Assembly: GCF_016918035.1 (NCBI RefSeq)
Contig: NZ_JAERWK010000016.1
Span: 124,001 to 188,000, forward strand
Reading direction: 5' to 3'
Origin: Nakamurella leprariae
GTDB taxonomy: Bacteria; Actinomycetota; Actinomycetes; Mycobacteriales; Nakamurellaceae
DNA length: 64,000 nt
Shown: in pieces, positions 16,966 to 24,533 of the stretch
Numbering within the stretch: the first letter of the stretch is position 1
How the letters are laid out: every line of letters begins with the position of its first letter
Notes under the pieces: generated by a model
Seen by the model: the letters and a program-made list of their open reading frames with translations, nothing else
Told to the model about the DNA's origin: nothing
The model's database searches: none
Translations under genes and position numbers: made by a program

Positions 16966-16978
16966 CGGACCGGCTGAC

Positions 16979-16984
16979 TACCAT
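16979..16984 (+). promoter_or_regulatory. Leaderless -10 element TACCAT for the rmlC-like gene
   Basis: TACCAT lies 8 bases before the ATG at 16993 and no ribosome binding site intervenes, so transcription probably starts at or next to the start codon. The 44-bp repeat ends 13 bases upstream, in the -35 zone. Confidence 0.55.
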
Positions 16985-16992
16985 CGGCGACC

Positions 16993-17616
16993 ATGCAGGT
17001 TCGAGAACTGGCCGTGCCCGGCGCCTTCGAGTTCACCCCCAAGCAGCACGGTGACGACCGTGGACTGTTCCTCGAGTGGTTCAAGGTGGACGCGCTGCAG
17101 ACCGCCACCGGACATCCACTGACCCTGGCCCAGGCCAACCTGTCGGTGTCGCGGGCCGGCACCCTGCGCGGCGTGCACTTCGCCGACGTGCCGCCGGGCC
17201 AGGCCAAGTACGTCACCTGCCCGGCCGGTGCCGTGCTCGACTACATCGTCGACATCCGGGTCGGCTCCCCCACGTTCGGCGTCACGGACGTGGTCCGGCT
17301 CGACTCGGTCGACCGCCGCGCCGTGTACCTGTCCGAAGGACTGGGGCACGCCTTCGTCGCCCTGGAGGACGGCTCGACGCTCACCTACCTGTGCTCCACC
17401 GGCTACTCCCCCGGGCGCGAGCACGGCATCAACCCGCTCGACCCGGCGCTGGGACTGGCGCTGCCGGAAGGGATCGACTTCGTCCTGTCCGACAAGGACA
17501 CGGCGGCGCCGACGCTGGCCCAGGCCGAGGCCGACGGTCTGCTGCCGACCTGGGACGCCTGCCGGGGGTACGTGGCCCAGCTGGCCAACGCGGCCGCGGC
17601 CGCCGATCGGGGCTGA
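16993..17616 (+). CDS. dTDP-4-dehydrorhamnose 3,5-epimerase-family protein
   Basis: The 207-residue cupin has the RmlC order of motifs: DDRGLFLEWF, LAQANLSVSRAGTLRGVHF with the catalytic His, GQAKYVTCPAGAVLDYIVDIRVGSPTFG, and VYLSEGLGHAFVALEDGSTLTYLCSTGYSPGREHGINPLDP. RmlC epimerises C3 and C5 of dTDP-4-keto-6-deoxyglucose on the way to dTDP-L-rhamnose, used in the actinobacterial cell wall. No rmlA, B or D genes are in the window, so a role on another dTDP-sugar remains possible. The phosphatase gene follows after 3 bases. Confidence 0.9.
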   Translation: MQVRELAVPGAFEFTPKQHGDDRGLFLEWFKVDALQTATGHPLTLAQANLSVSRAGTLRGVHFADVPPGQAKYVTCPAGAVLDYIVDIRVGSPTFGVTDVVRLDSVDRRAVYLSEGLGHAFVALEDGSTLTYLCSTGYSPGREHGINPLDPALGLALPEGIDFVLSDKDTAAPTLAQAEADGLLPTWDACRGYVAQLANAAAAADRG

Positions 17617-17619
17617 GGC

Positions 17620-18252
17620 GTGAGCACGGGCGCGACGAGCACCGGTGGCACCCGGCCGGGACGCCTGGCCCTGGTCCGGCACGGGCAGACCGAGTGGAGC
17701 CTGTCCGGTCAGCACACCTCCGTCACCGACCTGGACCTGACCGAGGCGGGCGAGCGTGAGGCCGAGCAGCTGACCGAGCTGCTGGCCGGGCTGGGCATCC
17801 GGCCGCGGACCGTGCTGAGCAGCCCGCGGATGCGGGCGCTGCGCACCGCGACGCTGGCCGGGTTCACCGTCGACGAGCTGGTCGACGACCTGGTCGAGTG
17901 GAACTACGGCCAGTACGAGGGCCGCACCACCGCCGACATCCACCGCGAGCGGCCCGGGTGGGAGATCTTCCACGACGGCGCGCCCGACGGCGAGAGCCCG
18001 GAGGACGTGGCCGCCCGGGCCGACCGGGCGCTGGAACACGCCTGGCAGGCCGCGGCGGTGGGCGGGGACGTGCTGCTGTTCAGCCACGGCCACCTCGGCC
18101 GGGCGCTGGCCGTGCGCTGGGCCGGACTGCCGATCGCCGCGGGCTCGGTCCTGGCCATGGACGCGGCCGCCGTCACCGTGCTCAAGCTGGACCGGGGCGT
18201 GCGGATGATCGATCACGCCAACGTCGTGCCGCTGCGGCCCGTCGGTGCCTGA
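17620..18252 (+). CDS. Histidine phosphatase-family protein
   Basis: The 210-residue product carries the RHG catalytic motif (LVRHGQTEW), a downstream Arg-containing SSPRMRALRTA, the general-acid region VEWNYGQYEG and the second catalytic His in FSHGHLGRALAVRW. These define the phosphoglycerate-mutase-like phosphatase superfamily. The substrate could be a sugar phosphate or broad; mycobacterial Rv3214 from the syntenic region is a comparable acid phosphatase (recalled, not searched). The GTG start follows the rmlC-like stop by 3 bases, and the gene overlaps the next by 8 bases, so the three form an operon. Confidence 0.9.
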   Translation: MSTGATSTGGTRPGRLALVRHGQTEWSLSGQHTSVTDLDLTEAGEREAEQLTELLAGLGIRPRTVLSSPRMRALRTATLAGFTVDELVDDLVEWNYGQYEGRTTADIHRERPGWEIFHDGAPDGESPEDVAARADRALEHAWQAAAVGGDVLLFSHGHLGRALAVRWAGLPIAAGSVLAMDAAAVTVLKLDRGVRMIDHANVVPLRPVGA

Positions 18253-18805
18253 GGCCGTGGTCGACGCGGTGCCGGACGACGGGCAGGACGACGGGATGGG
18301 CGCGGTCCGGCCGATCGAGCCGCGTGACGTGCCCGCCGTGGTGGCCATGGTCCACGAGCTGGCCGAGTACGAACGGCTGCCACAGGAGTGCCACCTGACC
18401 GAGGCGCAGCTGCGGGCGAGCCTGTTCGCGACCCGGCCCGCCGTGTTCGGCCTGGTCGCCGACCCGGACGGGACCGGCCCGGTCGGGTACGCCCTGTGGT
18501 TCCTGAACTACTCGACCTGGGAGGGAGTGCACGGCATCCACCTGGAGGACCTGTACGTCCGCCCGGCCGCGCGCGGCCGGGGGCTGGGTCGTGACCTGCT
18601 CACCCGGCTCGCCGCCATCGCGCACGACCGGGGTCACGCCCGGGTGGAGTGGTCGGTGCTGGACTGGAACGCGCCGTCCATCGCCTTCTACCGCTCGCTG
18701 GGCGCCGAGCCGATGGACGGCTGGACGACGTTCCGACTCAGCGGTCCGGCCCTGCGGCGAACGGCAACGGGAAGCGCTCGATCCACGCGTTCGCCGGCCG
18801 GCTGA
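18245..18805 (+). CDS. GNAT-family N-acetyltransferase
   Basis: This 186-residue protein has the acetyl-CoA-binding motif A LEDLYVRPAARGRGLGRDLLTRLA and a motif B ending WSVLDWNAPSIAFYRSLGA. The order and the FLNYSTWEG segment resemble diamine acetyltransferase-type GNATs, so polyamines or amino-group metabolites are candidate acceptors. The GTG start at 18245 overlaps the phosphatase stop. The last ~20 residues (RTATGSARSTRSPAG) are low complexity and overlap the convergent gene by 68 bases, so the 3' end may be an unselected read-through. Confidence 0.85.
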   Translation: MPEAVVDAVPDDGQDDGMGAVRPIEPRDVPAVVAMVHELAEYERLPQECHLTEAQLRASLFATRPAVFGLVADPDGTGPVGYALWFLNYSTWEGVHGIHLEDLYVRPAARGRGLGRDLLTRLAAIAHDRGHARVEWSVLDWNAPSIAFYRSLGAEPMDGWTTFRLSGPALRRTATGSARSTRSPAG

Positions 18806-19190
18806 GCAGCAGCGCCCCCACCAGCAGTCCCCAGGTGATCATCGCGATGCCCAGCAGCGTCCGGTCGCTGGGCGTGATCATCCAGACGCCGACGGCCGCG
18901 ACCACGACCTGGATCACCACACTCGGCGTCCGTCCCCACCGCCGCCCGCGCAGCAGCGCCTGACCGCAGGCGCCGACGGCGACGGCCAGCACGGCGTAGT
19001 AGCCGACCTGCGCGAGCAGCCGACCGGTCGGCACGCTGTCCCCCGCTCCGGCGAACAGCGTGCCGACCGCCAGGCCGAGCAGCCCGACCCCCTGCAGGAC
19101 GACCAGCACCGCGGCGATCCGGACCGCGCGGGGCGCGGGGATGGACAGCGGCGGCGGATCGGCGGGAGGGGTGGAGTGCTCGGACGTCAC
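18738..19190 (-). CDS. Small integral membrane protein, about four TM helices
   Basis: Translation from the GTG at 19190 gives 150 residues: a Pro-rich cytoplasmic start, then hydrophobic segments around 22-45, 57-75, 85-103 and 110-128, and an amphipathic end (WIERFPLPFAAG). I do not recognise a named family. The start is chosen because TACGCT stands 6 bases upstream, a leaderless promoter. It is divergent from the lipid kinase gene, and its 3' end overlaps the GNAT gene on the other strand by 68 bases. Confidence 0.72.
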   Translation of the reverse strand: MTSEHSTPPADPPPLSIPAPRAVRIAAVLVVLQGVGLLGLAVGTLFAGAGDSVPTGRLLAQVGYYAVLAVAVGACGQALLRGRRWGRTPSVVIQVVVAAVGVWMITPSDRTLLGIAMITWGLLVGALLLSRPANAWIERFPLPFAAGPDR

Positions 19191-19196
19191 GTTCCG

Positions 19197-19253
19197 AGCG
19201 TAGCCAGCCGAGCTGGGGCGCAGCGCCGTCCGGGCACCACCGGGTCGTAGGCT
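19197..19253. promoter_or_regulatory. Divergent pair of leaderless -10 elements
   Basis: TACGCT (19202-19197, minus strand) is 6 bases before the GTG at 19190, and TAGGCT (19248-19253, plus strand) is 7 bases before the ATG at 19261. Both fit TANNNT with no ribosome binding site, so both divergent genes appear leaderless and share about 45 bases of promoter DNA. Confidence 0.6.
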
Positions 19254-19260
19254 GCGCCCG

Positions 19261-20286
19261 ATGCGTGCGTTGCTGATCGTCAATCCGGCCGCCACCGCGA
19301 CCACGGCCAGTCGGCGCGACCTGCTGACCCACGCGCTTGCCGGGGAGCTGTCGCTGCGGGTCGCTCACACCCGCGCCCGGGGGCACGCGGCGGATCTGGC
19401 CGCCGCGGCGGCCGACGCCGGCACCGACCTGATCGTGGTGCACGCCGGGGACGGCACCGTGAACGAGGTGGTCAACGGGATGCTGGCGCGGGGCGTCGAC
19501 GCCCCGCGCCCGCAGCTGGCCATCGTGCCCGGCGGATCCACCAACGTCTTCGCCCGCGCGATCGGGGTCGATCCCGATCCGACCCTGGCCACCGAGCAGA
19601 TCCTGCTGGCGCTGGCCTCCGGCAGCACCCGGACGGTGTCCCTCGGTCGGGTGGGTGAGCGCTACTTCACCTTCAACTCGGGCATGGGCATCGACGCCGA
19701 GGTGGTGCGGGCGGTCGAGGAGGAGCGCGGCACCGGCCGGAGCATCTCCAACGCGATGCACCTGCGCGCGACCGTCCGCCAGGTCGTCCGCAGCGACCGG
19801 CGGCGGCCGCGGCTGTCGGTGCGCTGGCGACCGAACGCAGCCGGACCGGTCGATCCCGACGCGAGCTCCGGCGCCGCGGTCGAGGGTGGGTCCGACGGCA
19901 TGCTCGAGACGCTCGCCGGGGGGCCTCCGGGGACCCCGACGGAGTCGGCAGAACCCGCGTTCCTCGTGTTCGTGTCGAACGTCTCGCCGTGGACGTACTA
20001 CGGCAACCGGGAGATCGTCACCAACGCATCGACCCGCCCCGAGGCAGGTCTGGGGCTCTTCGCCGTGACCCGGATGTCCATGCCGGTCGTGCTGGGCATC
20101 GCCCGCCGGATGATCCGACCGGTCGGATCATCGAACCACCGAGCCCTCCTGCATCACGACGACGTGGCCGCCGTCCGGGTCACCGCCGATCGTCCCGTCG
20201 CCGTGCAGGCCGACGGTGATTACCTCGGCGAATGGACGGACGTGTTGTTCACGCACGTACCTCAGGCAGTGACGGTCGTCGTGTGA
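19261..20286 (+). CDS. Diacylglycerol kinase-family lipid kinase
   Basis: The 341-residue protein begins with the NAD-kinase/DAGK-like RALLIVNPAATATT. It has the nucleotide-binding loop HAGDGTVNEVVNG (usually GGDGT; here the first Gly is Ala), LAIVPGGSTNVFARAIG, and FTFNSGMGIDAEVV. Family members phosphorylate diacylglycerol, sphingosine-type lipids or, in actinomycetes, related prenyl or glycerol lipids at the membrane. A low-complexity insertion rich in Gly, Pro and Ser interrupts residues ~195-235. It sits near whiB1, as does Rv3218 in mycobacteria. The start is fixed by a leaderless TAGGCT. Confidence 0.9.
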   Translation: MRALLIVNPAATATTASRRDLLTHALAGELSLRVAHTRARGHAADLAAAAADAGTDLIVVHAGDGTVNEVVNGMLARGVDAPRPQLAIVPGGSTNVFARAIGVDPDPTLATEQILLALASGSTRTVSLGRVGERYFTFNSGMGIDAEVVRAVEEERGTGRSISNAMHLRATVRQVVRSDRRRPRLSVRWRPNAAGPVDPDASSGAAVEGGSDGMLETLAGGPPGTPTESAEPAFLVFVSNVSPWTYYGNREIVTNASTRPEAGLGLFAVTRMSMPVVLGIARRMIRPVGSSNHRALLHHDDVAAVRVTADRPVAVQADGDYLGEWTDVLFTHVPQAVTVVV

Positions 20287-20425
20287 TCGACACCCGGTGC
20301 GCTCGGTGATCAATGCCGCACCCGACCGAGGGTGGTCTGAATCGAGCCCACCAGGCATCATGGGCGGTGCTGTCCGCGGGACCGGACCGGTGCGTGACGT
20401 TCGTAACCTGGGCGACACGTTCCCT

Positions 20426-20453
20426 TGACATCGCGCTCACGCGTGACAGCATC
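20426..20453 (+). promoter_or_regulatory. whiB1 promoter with palindrome in the spacer
   Basis: A perfect -35 TTGACA (20426-20431) and a -10 CAGCAT (20448-20453) are separated by 16 bases. The perfect palindrome TCACGCGTGA (20438-20447) fills most of the spacer, an arrangement expected for a repressor or MerR-like regulator site. The predicted transcript start is near 20460, leaving a leader of about 70 bases with AAGGAG before the ATG. Confidence 0.55.
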
Positions 20454-20529
20454 GATTGCGCCGTTCGCCCGGCGCGTTCTCCGCTGGAACCCACCAGCTC
20501 TGCTCGGTTTGATCAAGGAGTCAGCACCC

Positions 20530-20784
20530 ATGGATTGGCGCCACCGCGCTATTTGCCGCGACGAGGACCCCGAACTGTTCTTCCCCGTGGGGAACTCCGG
20601 TCCGGCCCTGTCGCAGATCGCCGACGCCAAGGCGGTGTGCCAGCGCTGTCCGGTGACCAGCGAGTGCCTGACGTGGGCGCTGGACACCGGCCAGGACGCC
20701 GGCGTCTGGGGCGGCATGAGCGAGGACGAGCGGCGCGCGCTCAAGCGTCGTCGTGCTCGGGCCCGCGCGCGCAGCAACCACTGA
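20530..20784 (+). CDS. whiB1: WhiB-family iron-sulfur transcription factor, WhiB1 type
   Basis: The 84-residue product has the same length as mycobacterial WhiB1 and reads almost identically in its core: MDWRHRAICRDEDPELFFPVG, then C-x2-C within VCQRCPVTSECL, giving the four cluster Cys, the G[VI]WGG turn (GVWGGMSEDERRAL) and a basic tail KRRRARARAR. WhiB1 carries a nitric-oxide-sensitive [4Fe-4S] cluster and binds the housekeeping sigma factor; it is essential in mycobacteria. AAGGAG precedes the ATG. It is convergent with pdtaS and separated from it by a strong hairpin. Confidence 0.97.
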   Translation: MDWRHRAICRDEDPELFFPVGNSGPALSQIADAKAVCQRCPVTSECLTWALDTGQDAGVWGGMSEDERRALKRRRARARARSNH

Positions 20785-20797
20785 CCACTGCGTGACC

Positions 20798-20841
20798 CCG
20801 CAGGGGCCGTGATCGACTCGGGTCGGTCGCGGCCCCTGCGG
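20798..20841. terminator. Strong hairpin between whiB1 and pdtaS
   Basis: CCGCAGGGGCCG (20798-20809) pairs perfectly over 12 bp with CGGCCCCTGCGG (20830-20841) across a 20-base loop, 13 bases after the whiB1 stop. It lies between convergent genes and could end both transcripts. No T-run follows. Confidence 0.75.
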
Positions 20842-20889
20842 CGTTCCGGGGGTCCCGGTCGCGTCAGCGCGTGATCACTGCCGGCCCGC

Positions 20890-22377
20890 TCACTTCTGGC
20901 CGCGCAGCGGCACGCTGATCCGGGCCCGCGTCCCGGTGGCGTCGGTCCGGCGGGCCAGCTCGATCGTGCCGCGCAGTTCCGCCGCGACCAGCGTGCGGAC
21001 GATCTGCAGGCCCAGCCCCTTGGCCTTCTGCAGGTCGAAGTCCTCGGGCACACCCATGCCGTCGTCGGTGACGGTGATGTCCATCGACCGCGCCGATCGG
21101 AACACCGCGATGGTGACCTGCCCGGCCGGCCCCTCGGCGGTGAACGCGTGCTGCAGGGCGTTCTGCACCACCTCGGCCAGCACCATGACCATCGGGGTGG
21201 CCAGTTCGGCGTTCACCACGCCGAAGCTGCCGATCCGGGTGACCCGGGCCGAGCTCTCGGCAGCGGACACGTCCGAGATCATGGGCACCAGCCGGTCGAC
21301 GATCTGATCCAGGTCCACGCGGTCGTCCGGTGACGTGGAGAGCGTCTCGTGGACCAGCGCGATGGAGGCCACCCGGCGCACCGATTCGCTGAGCGCCTGC
21401 CGCACCGAGGGGTCCTGCGAGCGGCGCGACTGCAGCCGGAGCAGGGCGGCCACCGTCTGCAGGTTGTTCTTCACCCGGTGGTGGATCTCCCGGATGGTCG
21501 CGTCCTTGCTGATCAGCGCCCGGTCGCGGCGACGGACCTCGGTCACGTCCCGGACCAGCACCAGGGCGCCGTGCGGTCGCCCGTGCGGGATGAGGGTGAG
21601 ACACCGGAACAGCACGGTCGCCCCCCGCGCCTCGACCTCCATGCGCAGCTGCGAGGTGCCGTCGACCGCTCCGCGGATGCGCGCCTCCAGCTCCGCCGCG
21701 TCGAACGGGTCCTTGATCAGGGGGCGGGTCAACGCGGCCAGGTCCGCCCCGATGAGCTCCCCGGTGAAGGTGAGCCGGTGGTAGGCGGACACCGCGTTCG
21801 GGCTGCCGTAGACGACGCGTCCGTCGGCGTCCAACCGCAGCAGCCCGTCACCGGCACGCGGACCGGTGATGACCTCGGCCGGCTGCGCCGGGGTCGGGAA
21901 GGTGCCGTCGCACACCATCTGGAACAGGTCGTCTCCGGCGTCGACGTACGCGGTCTCGAGCTGGCTGGCCTCCCGGCCGATCAGGCTGCTGGTGTCCCGG
22001 CGGATGAAGGCGATGATCACGCCCTCGTGCCGGACCGGCACGACCGCCCGGCGCAGCCAAGAACCCTGGATGTCGGCCGGCGGGTCCTCGACGACGATCT
22101 GCCCGGTCTCGGCGGCGCGCAGCAGCAGCGGGTGCTCGGCCAGGGAGCGCCGGTCGTTCACCCGGTCGTCCAGGTGCGCGGTCGCACCGGTGTTCGGCCG
22201 GGCCTGGGCGACACAGATCAGCCCGTCCCCGTCCACCTCGGTGGGGACCCACAAGAGCAGGTCCGAGAAGGCCAGGTCGGCCAGCAGCTGCCACTCCGAC
22301 ACCAGGGTCTGCAGGTGGGCGACGGCCTCCCCCGGCAGGTTGGTGAAATCGGCCAACAGGTCGGACAGGGTGGACAT
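20890..22377 (-). CDS. pdtaS: Sensor histidine kinase PdtaS
   Basis: The 495-residue soluble kinase has an N-terminal GAF domain (about 1-150), a PAS domain (about 175-280), a HisKA_2 dimerisation helix with REIHHRVKNNLQTVAALLRL (His299/His300) and an HWE/HisKA_2-type ATPase (NALQHAF, VTDDGMGVPEDFD, GLGLQIVRTLV). There are no membrane segments. In mycobacteria PdtaS phosphorylates the ANTAR regulator PdtaR, which binds nascent RNA; the cognate pdtaR is not in this window. It neighbours whiB1 as in M. tuberculosis. The start at ATG 22377 retains the conserved N-terminus STLSDLLADFTNLP. Confidence 0.95.
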   Translation of the reverse strand: MSTLSDLLADFTNLPGEAVAHLQTLVSEWQLLADLAFSDLLLWVPTEVDGDGLICVAQARPNTGATAHLDDRVNDRRSLAEHPLLLRAAETGQIVVEDPPADIQGSWLRRAVVPVRHEGVIIAFIRRDTSSLIGREASQLETAYVDAGDDLFQMVCDGTFPTPAQPAEVITGPRAGDGLLRLDADGRVVYGSPNAVSAYHRLTFTGELIGADLAALTRPLIKDPFDAAELEARIRGAVDGTSQLRMEVEARGATVLFRCLTLIPHGRPHGALVLVRDVTEVRRRDRALISKDATIREIHHRVKNNLQTVAALLRLQSRRSQDPSVRQALSESVRRVASIALVHETLSTSPDDRVDLDQIVDRLVPMISDVSAAESSARVTRIGSFGVVNAELATPMVMVLAEVVQNALQHAFTAEGPAGQVTIAVFRSARSMDITVTDDGMGVPEDFDLQKAKGLGLQIVRTLVAAELRGTIELARRTDATGTRARISVPLRGQK

Positions 22378-22704
22378 GCGCGGTCAGCTGCTTCCTCGCG
22401 GGTCAGGGCCGTCGCGGCTCCGCCGCGGCTGGTCCCTGGGGTCTGGGCTCGTGCGGTGGCCGGCCCGGACGGCCGCCACCCCGGGTCAGTGAACCACGCA
22501 GCGCGGACGCGTCCGGTCGCCGGACCCGGCGCTCCGCGGGCCCCGACCTCGGACGGTCCGGGAGCGCCGGTCGGATCTGGCAGCATGGACGCCCGGCGGC
22601 GGACGACGCGCTCCCCGTGCTTCGGTCGCCGCCCCGGTCGTGGCCCGTCCCGTGACGGGTCCGATCGGAGGAACCGGCGGACGACAGAAAGGCGGGTGAG
22701 CCCG
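22378..22704. other. Noncoding region between divergent pdtaS and bL37 genes
   Basis: These 327 bases carry the promoters of two divergent genes. I see a possible -10-like CAGCAT near 22580 on the plus strand and small GC-rich hairpins (for example around 22455-22480), but no supported ORF or RNA gene. Confidence 0.5.
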
Positions 22705-22779
22705 ATGGGCAAGCGCGCACGGAAGAAGAAGGCCAGGAAGGGCAGCGGCGCCAACCACGGCAAGCGCCCCAACTCCTGA
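22705..22779 (+). CDS. 50S ribosomal protein bL37 (24 residues)
   Basis: This ATG-started 24-codon gene encodes a Lys/Arg-rich peptide beginning MGKRARKKKARKG and ending ANHGKRPNS. The ANHGKRPN end and overall length match bL37, the tiny actinobacterial large-subunit protein first seen in mycobacterial ribosome structures. The gene is short enough to be missed by standard gene finders. A GGCGGG-type site lies about 10 bases upstream. It sits between pdtaS and the rsrA-sigR operon, convergent with the latter. Identification is by remembered sequence pattern, not by search. Confidence 0.85.
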   Translation: MGKRARKKKARKGSGANHGKRPNS

Positions 22780-22876
22780 GTCGGTCAGGGACGGGACCGC
22801 CCGGCGGTCCCGTCCCGGATCCGTCCATCCGTCCGCCGCTCTTCCCGAGCGGTCGACCGGGTGGCACGGTCGTCGA

Positions 22877-23302
22877 TCAGTCGGTCGGCACGTCCCGGGC
22901 GGCCAGGCGGTCGTCGACGATCTGCTGCAGCGTCAGGTCCGACCTCTCGCCGGTGATCTCCACCGACGTCTCGGTCACCGTCATCCGGGTCCCTCCCACG
23001 GATGCGTCGACCGTCAGCGTCCGCAGCTTGGCCACCAGCCGGCTGCGCAGCTCCTCGGGAGCCCGCTCACCACTGCACTTGTTGTGCAGCAACAGCTTGA
23101 GTTTGTGATCCAGCCCGGCCTGCTCCAGACACGGCGAGCAGTCGTCCAGGTGCTGTTGCACCGCCCGCCGGTTGGCCGGATCGAGCTCGTCGTCCAGGAA
23201 CAGCCAGACGTCGCGCAGCACGGTCGCGCAGGCATCGGCCGGCTCGCCGCTGGTGCAGGCGGACAGCACCGACGGCACCGCCGGATCCATCGCGTCGGAC
23301 AT
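22877..23302 (-). CDS. rsrA: Mycothiol-system anti-sigma-R factor, ZAS family
   Basis: This 141-residue protein holds the zinc anti-sigma motif H-x3-C-x2-C (His51, Cys55, Cys58) with an upstream Cys25 exactly 26 residues before the His, the same spacing as in Streptomyces RsrA (Cys11 and His37). On thiol oxidation these Cys form a disulfide, release zinc and free the sigma factor. AGGAGGG lies just before the ATG at 23302, and the sigma gene ends only 2 bases upstream, so the two are co-translated. Compared with the ~105-residue RsrA it has a C-terminal extension of some 35 residues of unknown role. Confidence 0.95.
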   Translation of the reverse strand: MSDAMDPAVPSVLSACTSGEPADACATVLRDVWLFLDDELDPANRRAVQQHLDDCSPCLEQAGLDHKLKLLLHNKCSGERAPEELRSRLVAKLRTLTVDASVGGTRMTVTETSVEITGERSDLTLQQIVDDRLAARDVPTD

Positions 23303-23304
23303 GA

Positions 23305-24351
23305 TCAACCCTCCTGTCCGCGGCCGGCCGAAGTCCCGGCGCCGGTGGTGCTGGCCGCTGCTGCCGTGGTGGACGCCGCGGCGGGGCGCAGGAACCCGCG
23401 CTCCTTGGCGTACTCGGCCAGCAGCTCCCGCAGCTGGCGGCGCCCCCGGTGCAGCCGGGACATGACCGTGCCCAACGGGGTGCCCATGATCTCGGCGATC
23501 TCCTTGTAGGCGAAGCCCTCGACATCGGCCAGGTAGACGGCCAACCGGAAATCCTCGGGCAGCTCCTGCAACGCGTGCTTGACGTCGGTGTCCGGCAGCC
23601 GGTCCAGCGCGTCCATCTCGGCCGACCGCAGCCCCGTCGAGGTGTGCGACTCCGCCGCAGCCAGCTGCCAGTCGGTGATGTCGTCGGTCGGCGTGACCGA
23701 GGGCTGCCGCTGCCGTTTGCGGTAACCGTTGATGTAGGTGTTGGTCAGGATGCGGTACAGCCAGGCGCGCAGGTTCGTGCCCTGCTTGAAGCTGCCGAAC
23801 GCCGCGAACGCCTTGAGGAAGGTCTCCTGGACCAGGTCCTCGGCGTCCGCCGGGTTGCGCGTCATCCGCAACGCAGCCGCATAGAGCTGGTCCAGCAGCG
23901 GCATCGCCTGGTCGGTGAACCGCTCGGCCAACTCGTCCGCACTCAACGGCTGCATCTCGGACGCGGCCGGGTCGGTCTCGTCCCGGGCCTGCGTCCCGTC
24001 GACCGCCGGTGCCGTGCTCGTGTCCTGCTGGCTCACCCCGTGCCCCTCGCTCGTCGCCGTGGCGGGAGGCAGGTCGTCGGTCCGGCGCTGCGCGATGTCG
24101 ACGCCGCCGCGACCCGCGCTGTCGTCGTCCCCACCGTCGGAACGGCCTCCGGCTCCGGCTCCCAGCCGCTCCGCCCGGTCGGTCGAGCGTACCCGCGGGC
24201 CACGGGAGCCCGTTCCGCCCGGCCGGCGCGACGGTCCACCGGGCACCGGTCCTGGACCGACGGCGGGGCCGGTGCGGGCGGCCCGGGCCGCCGACTGCGC
24301 CGCGACGGACGGGCCGGTCGCCGCTGTCGGATCCACCGCCGTGATCGCCAT
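23305..24351 (-). CDS. sigR: ECF sigma factor SigR/SigH with long N-terminal extension
   Basis: Region 2 (about 143-215, [22 protein letters not shown]) and region 4 ([44 protein letters not shown]) match the thiol-stress sigma factors SigR (Streptomyces) and SigH (mycobacteria). The next gene encodes its anti-sigma factor. The ATG at 24351 is backed by AGGAGGAGG 5 bases upstream, so a disordered extension of about 130 residues is probably translated. Internal starts (Val106 GTG, Met133) could give a shorter isoform. A GGAAC-N18-GTT site at 24428-24403 makes positive autoregulation likely. Confidence 0.95.
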   Translation of the reverse strand: MAITAVDPTAATGPSVAAQSAARAARTGPAVGPGPVPGGPSRRPGGTGSRGPRVRSTDRAERLGAGAGGRSDGGDDDSAGRGGVDIAQRRTDDLPPATATSEGHGVSQQDTSTAPAVDGTQARDETDPAASEMQPLSADELAERFTDQAMPLLDQLYAAALRMTRNPADAEDLVQETFLKAFAAFGSFKQGTNLRAWLYRILTNTYINGYRKRQRQPSVTPTDDITDWQLAAAESHTSTGLRSAEMDALDRLPDTDVKHALQELPEDFRLAVYLADVEGFAYKEIAEIMGTPLGTVMSRLHRGRRQLRELLAEYAKERGFLRPAAASTTAAAASTTGAGTSAGRGQEG

Positions 24352-24402
24352 CGGCGCCTCCTCCTGCTCGCGCGGACCCGGTGAAGTTCTCCACCGGGTC
24401 CG

Positions 24403-24428
24403 AACACCGTCCGCGCCCGGTCTGTTCC
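24403..24428 (-). promoter_or_regulatory. Sigma-R-type promoter of sigR (GGAAC-N18-GTT)
   Basis: On the minus strand GGAAC (24428-24424) is followed by 18 bases and GTT (24405-24403). This fits the SigR/SigH consensus GGAA(T/C)-N18/19-GTT. The transcript would start near 24396, about 45 bases before the sigR ATG, as expected for autoregulation. Confidence 0.75.
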
Positions 24429-24507
24429 AGGGCCGGATCCGCCGTCAGGTGGCAGCGTGGTGGCGGTCCCGGATCCGGCCGGCCGTGTTTGCTCCCCCGT
24501 CCTGCTG

Positions 24508-24533
24508 GGAACCGTCTCCGACCGGTGCGTGTT
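24508..24533 (+). promoter_or_regulatory. Sigma-R-type promoter facing opuC (GGAAC-N18-GTT)
   Basis: GGAAC (24508-24512), 18 bases, GTT (24531-24533). The match to the sigma-R consensus is as good as the one before sigR and it points the other way, toward opuCA 264 bases downstream. No other plus-strand gene lies in between. Confidence 0.55.

Noticed and set aside
16225-16977. ORF with a repeated ELVSARSSLRRLLL peptide
   Set aside because: It is antisense to the PCD-VOC gene and its repeat is only the 44-bp intergenic DNA repeat read as protein.
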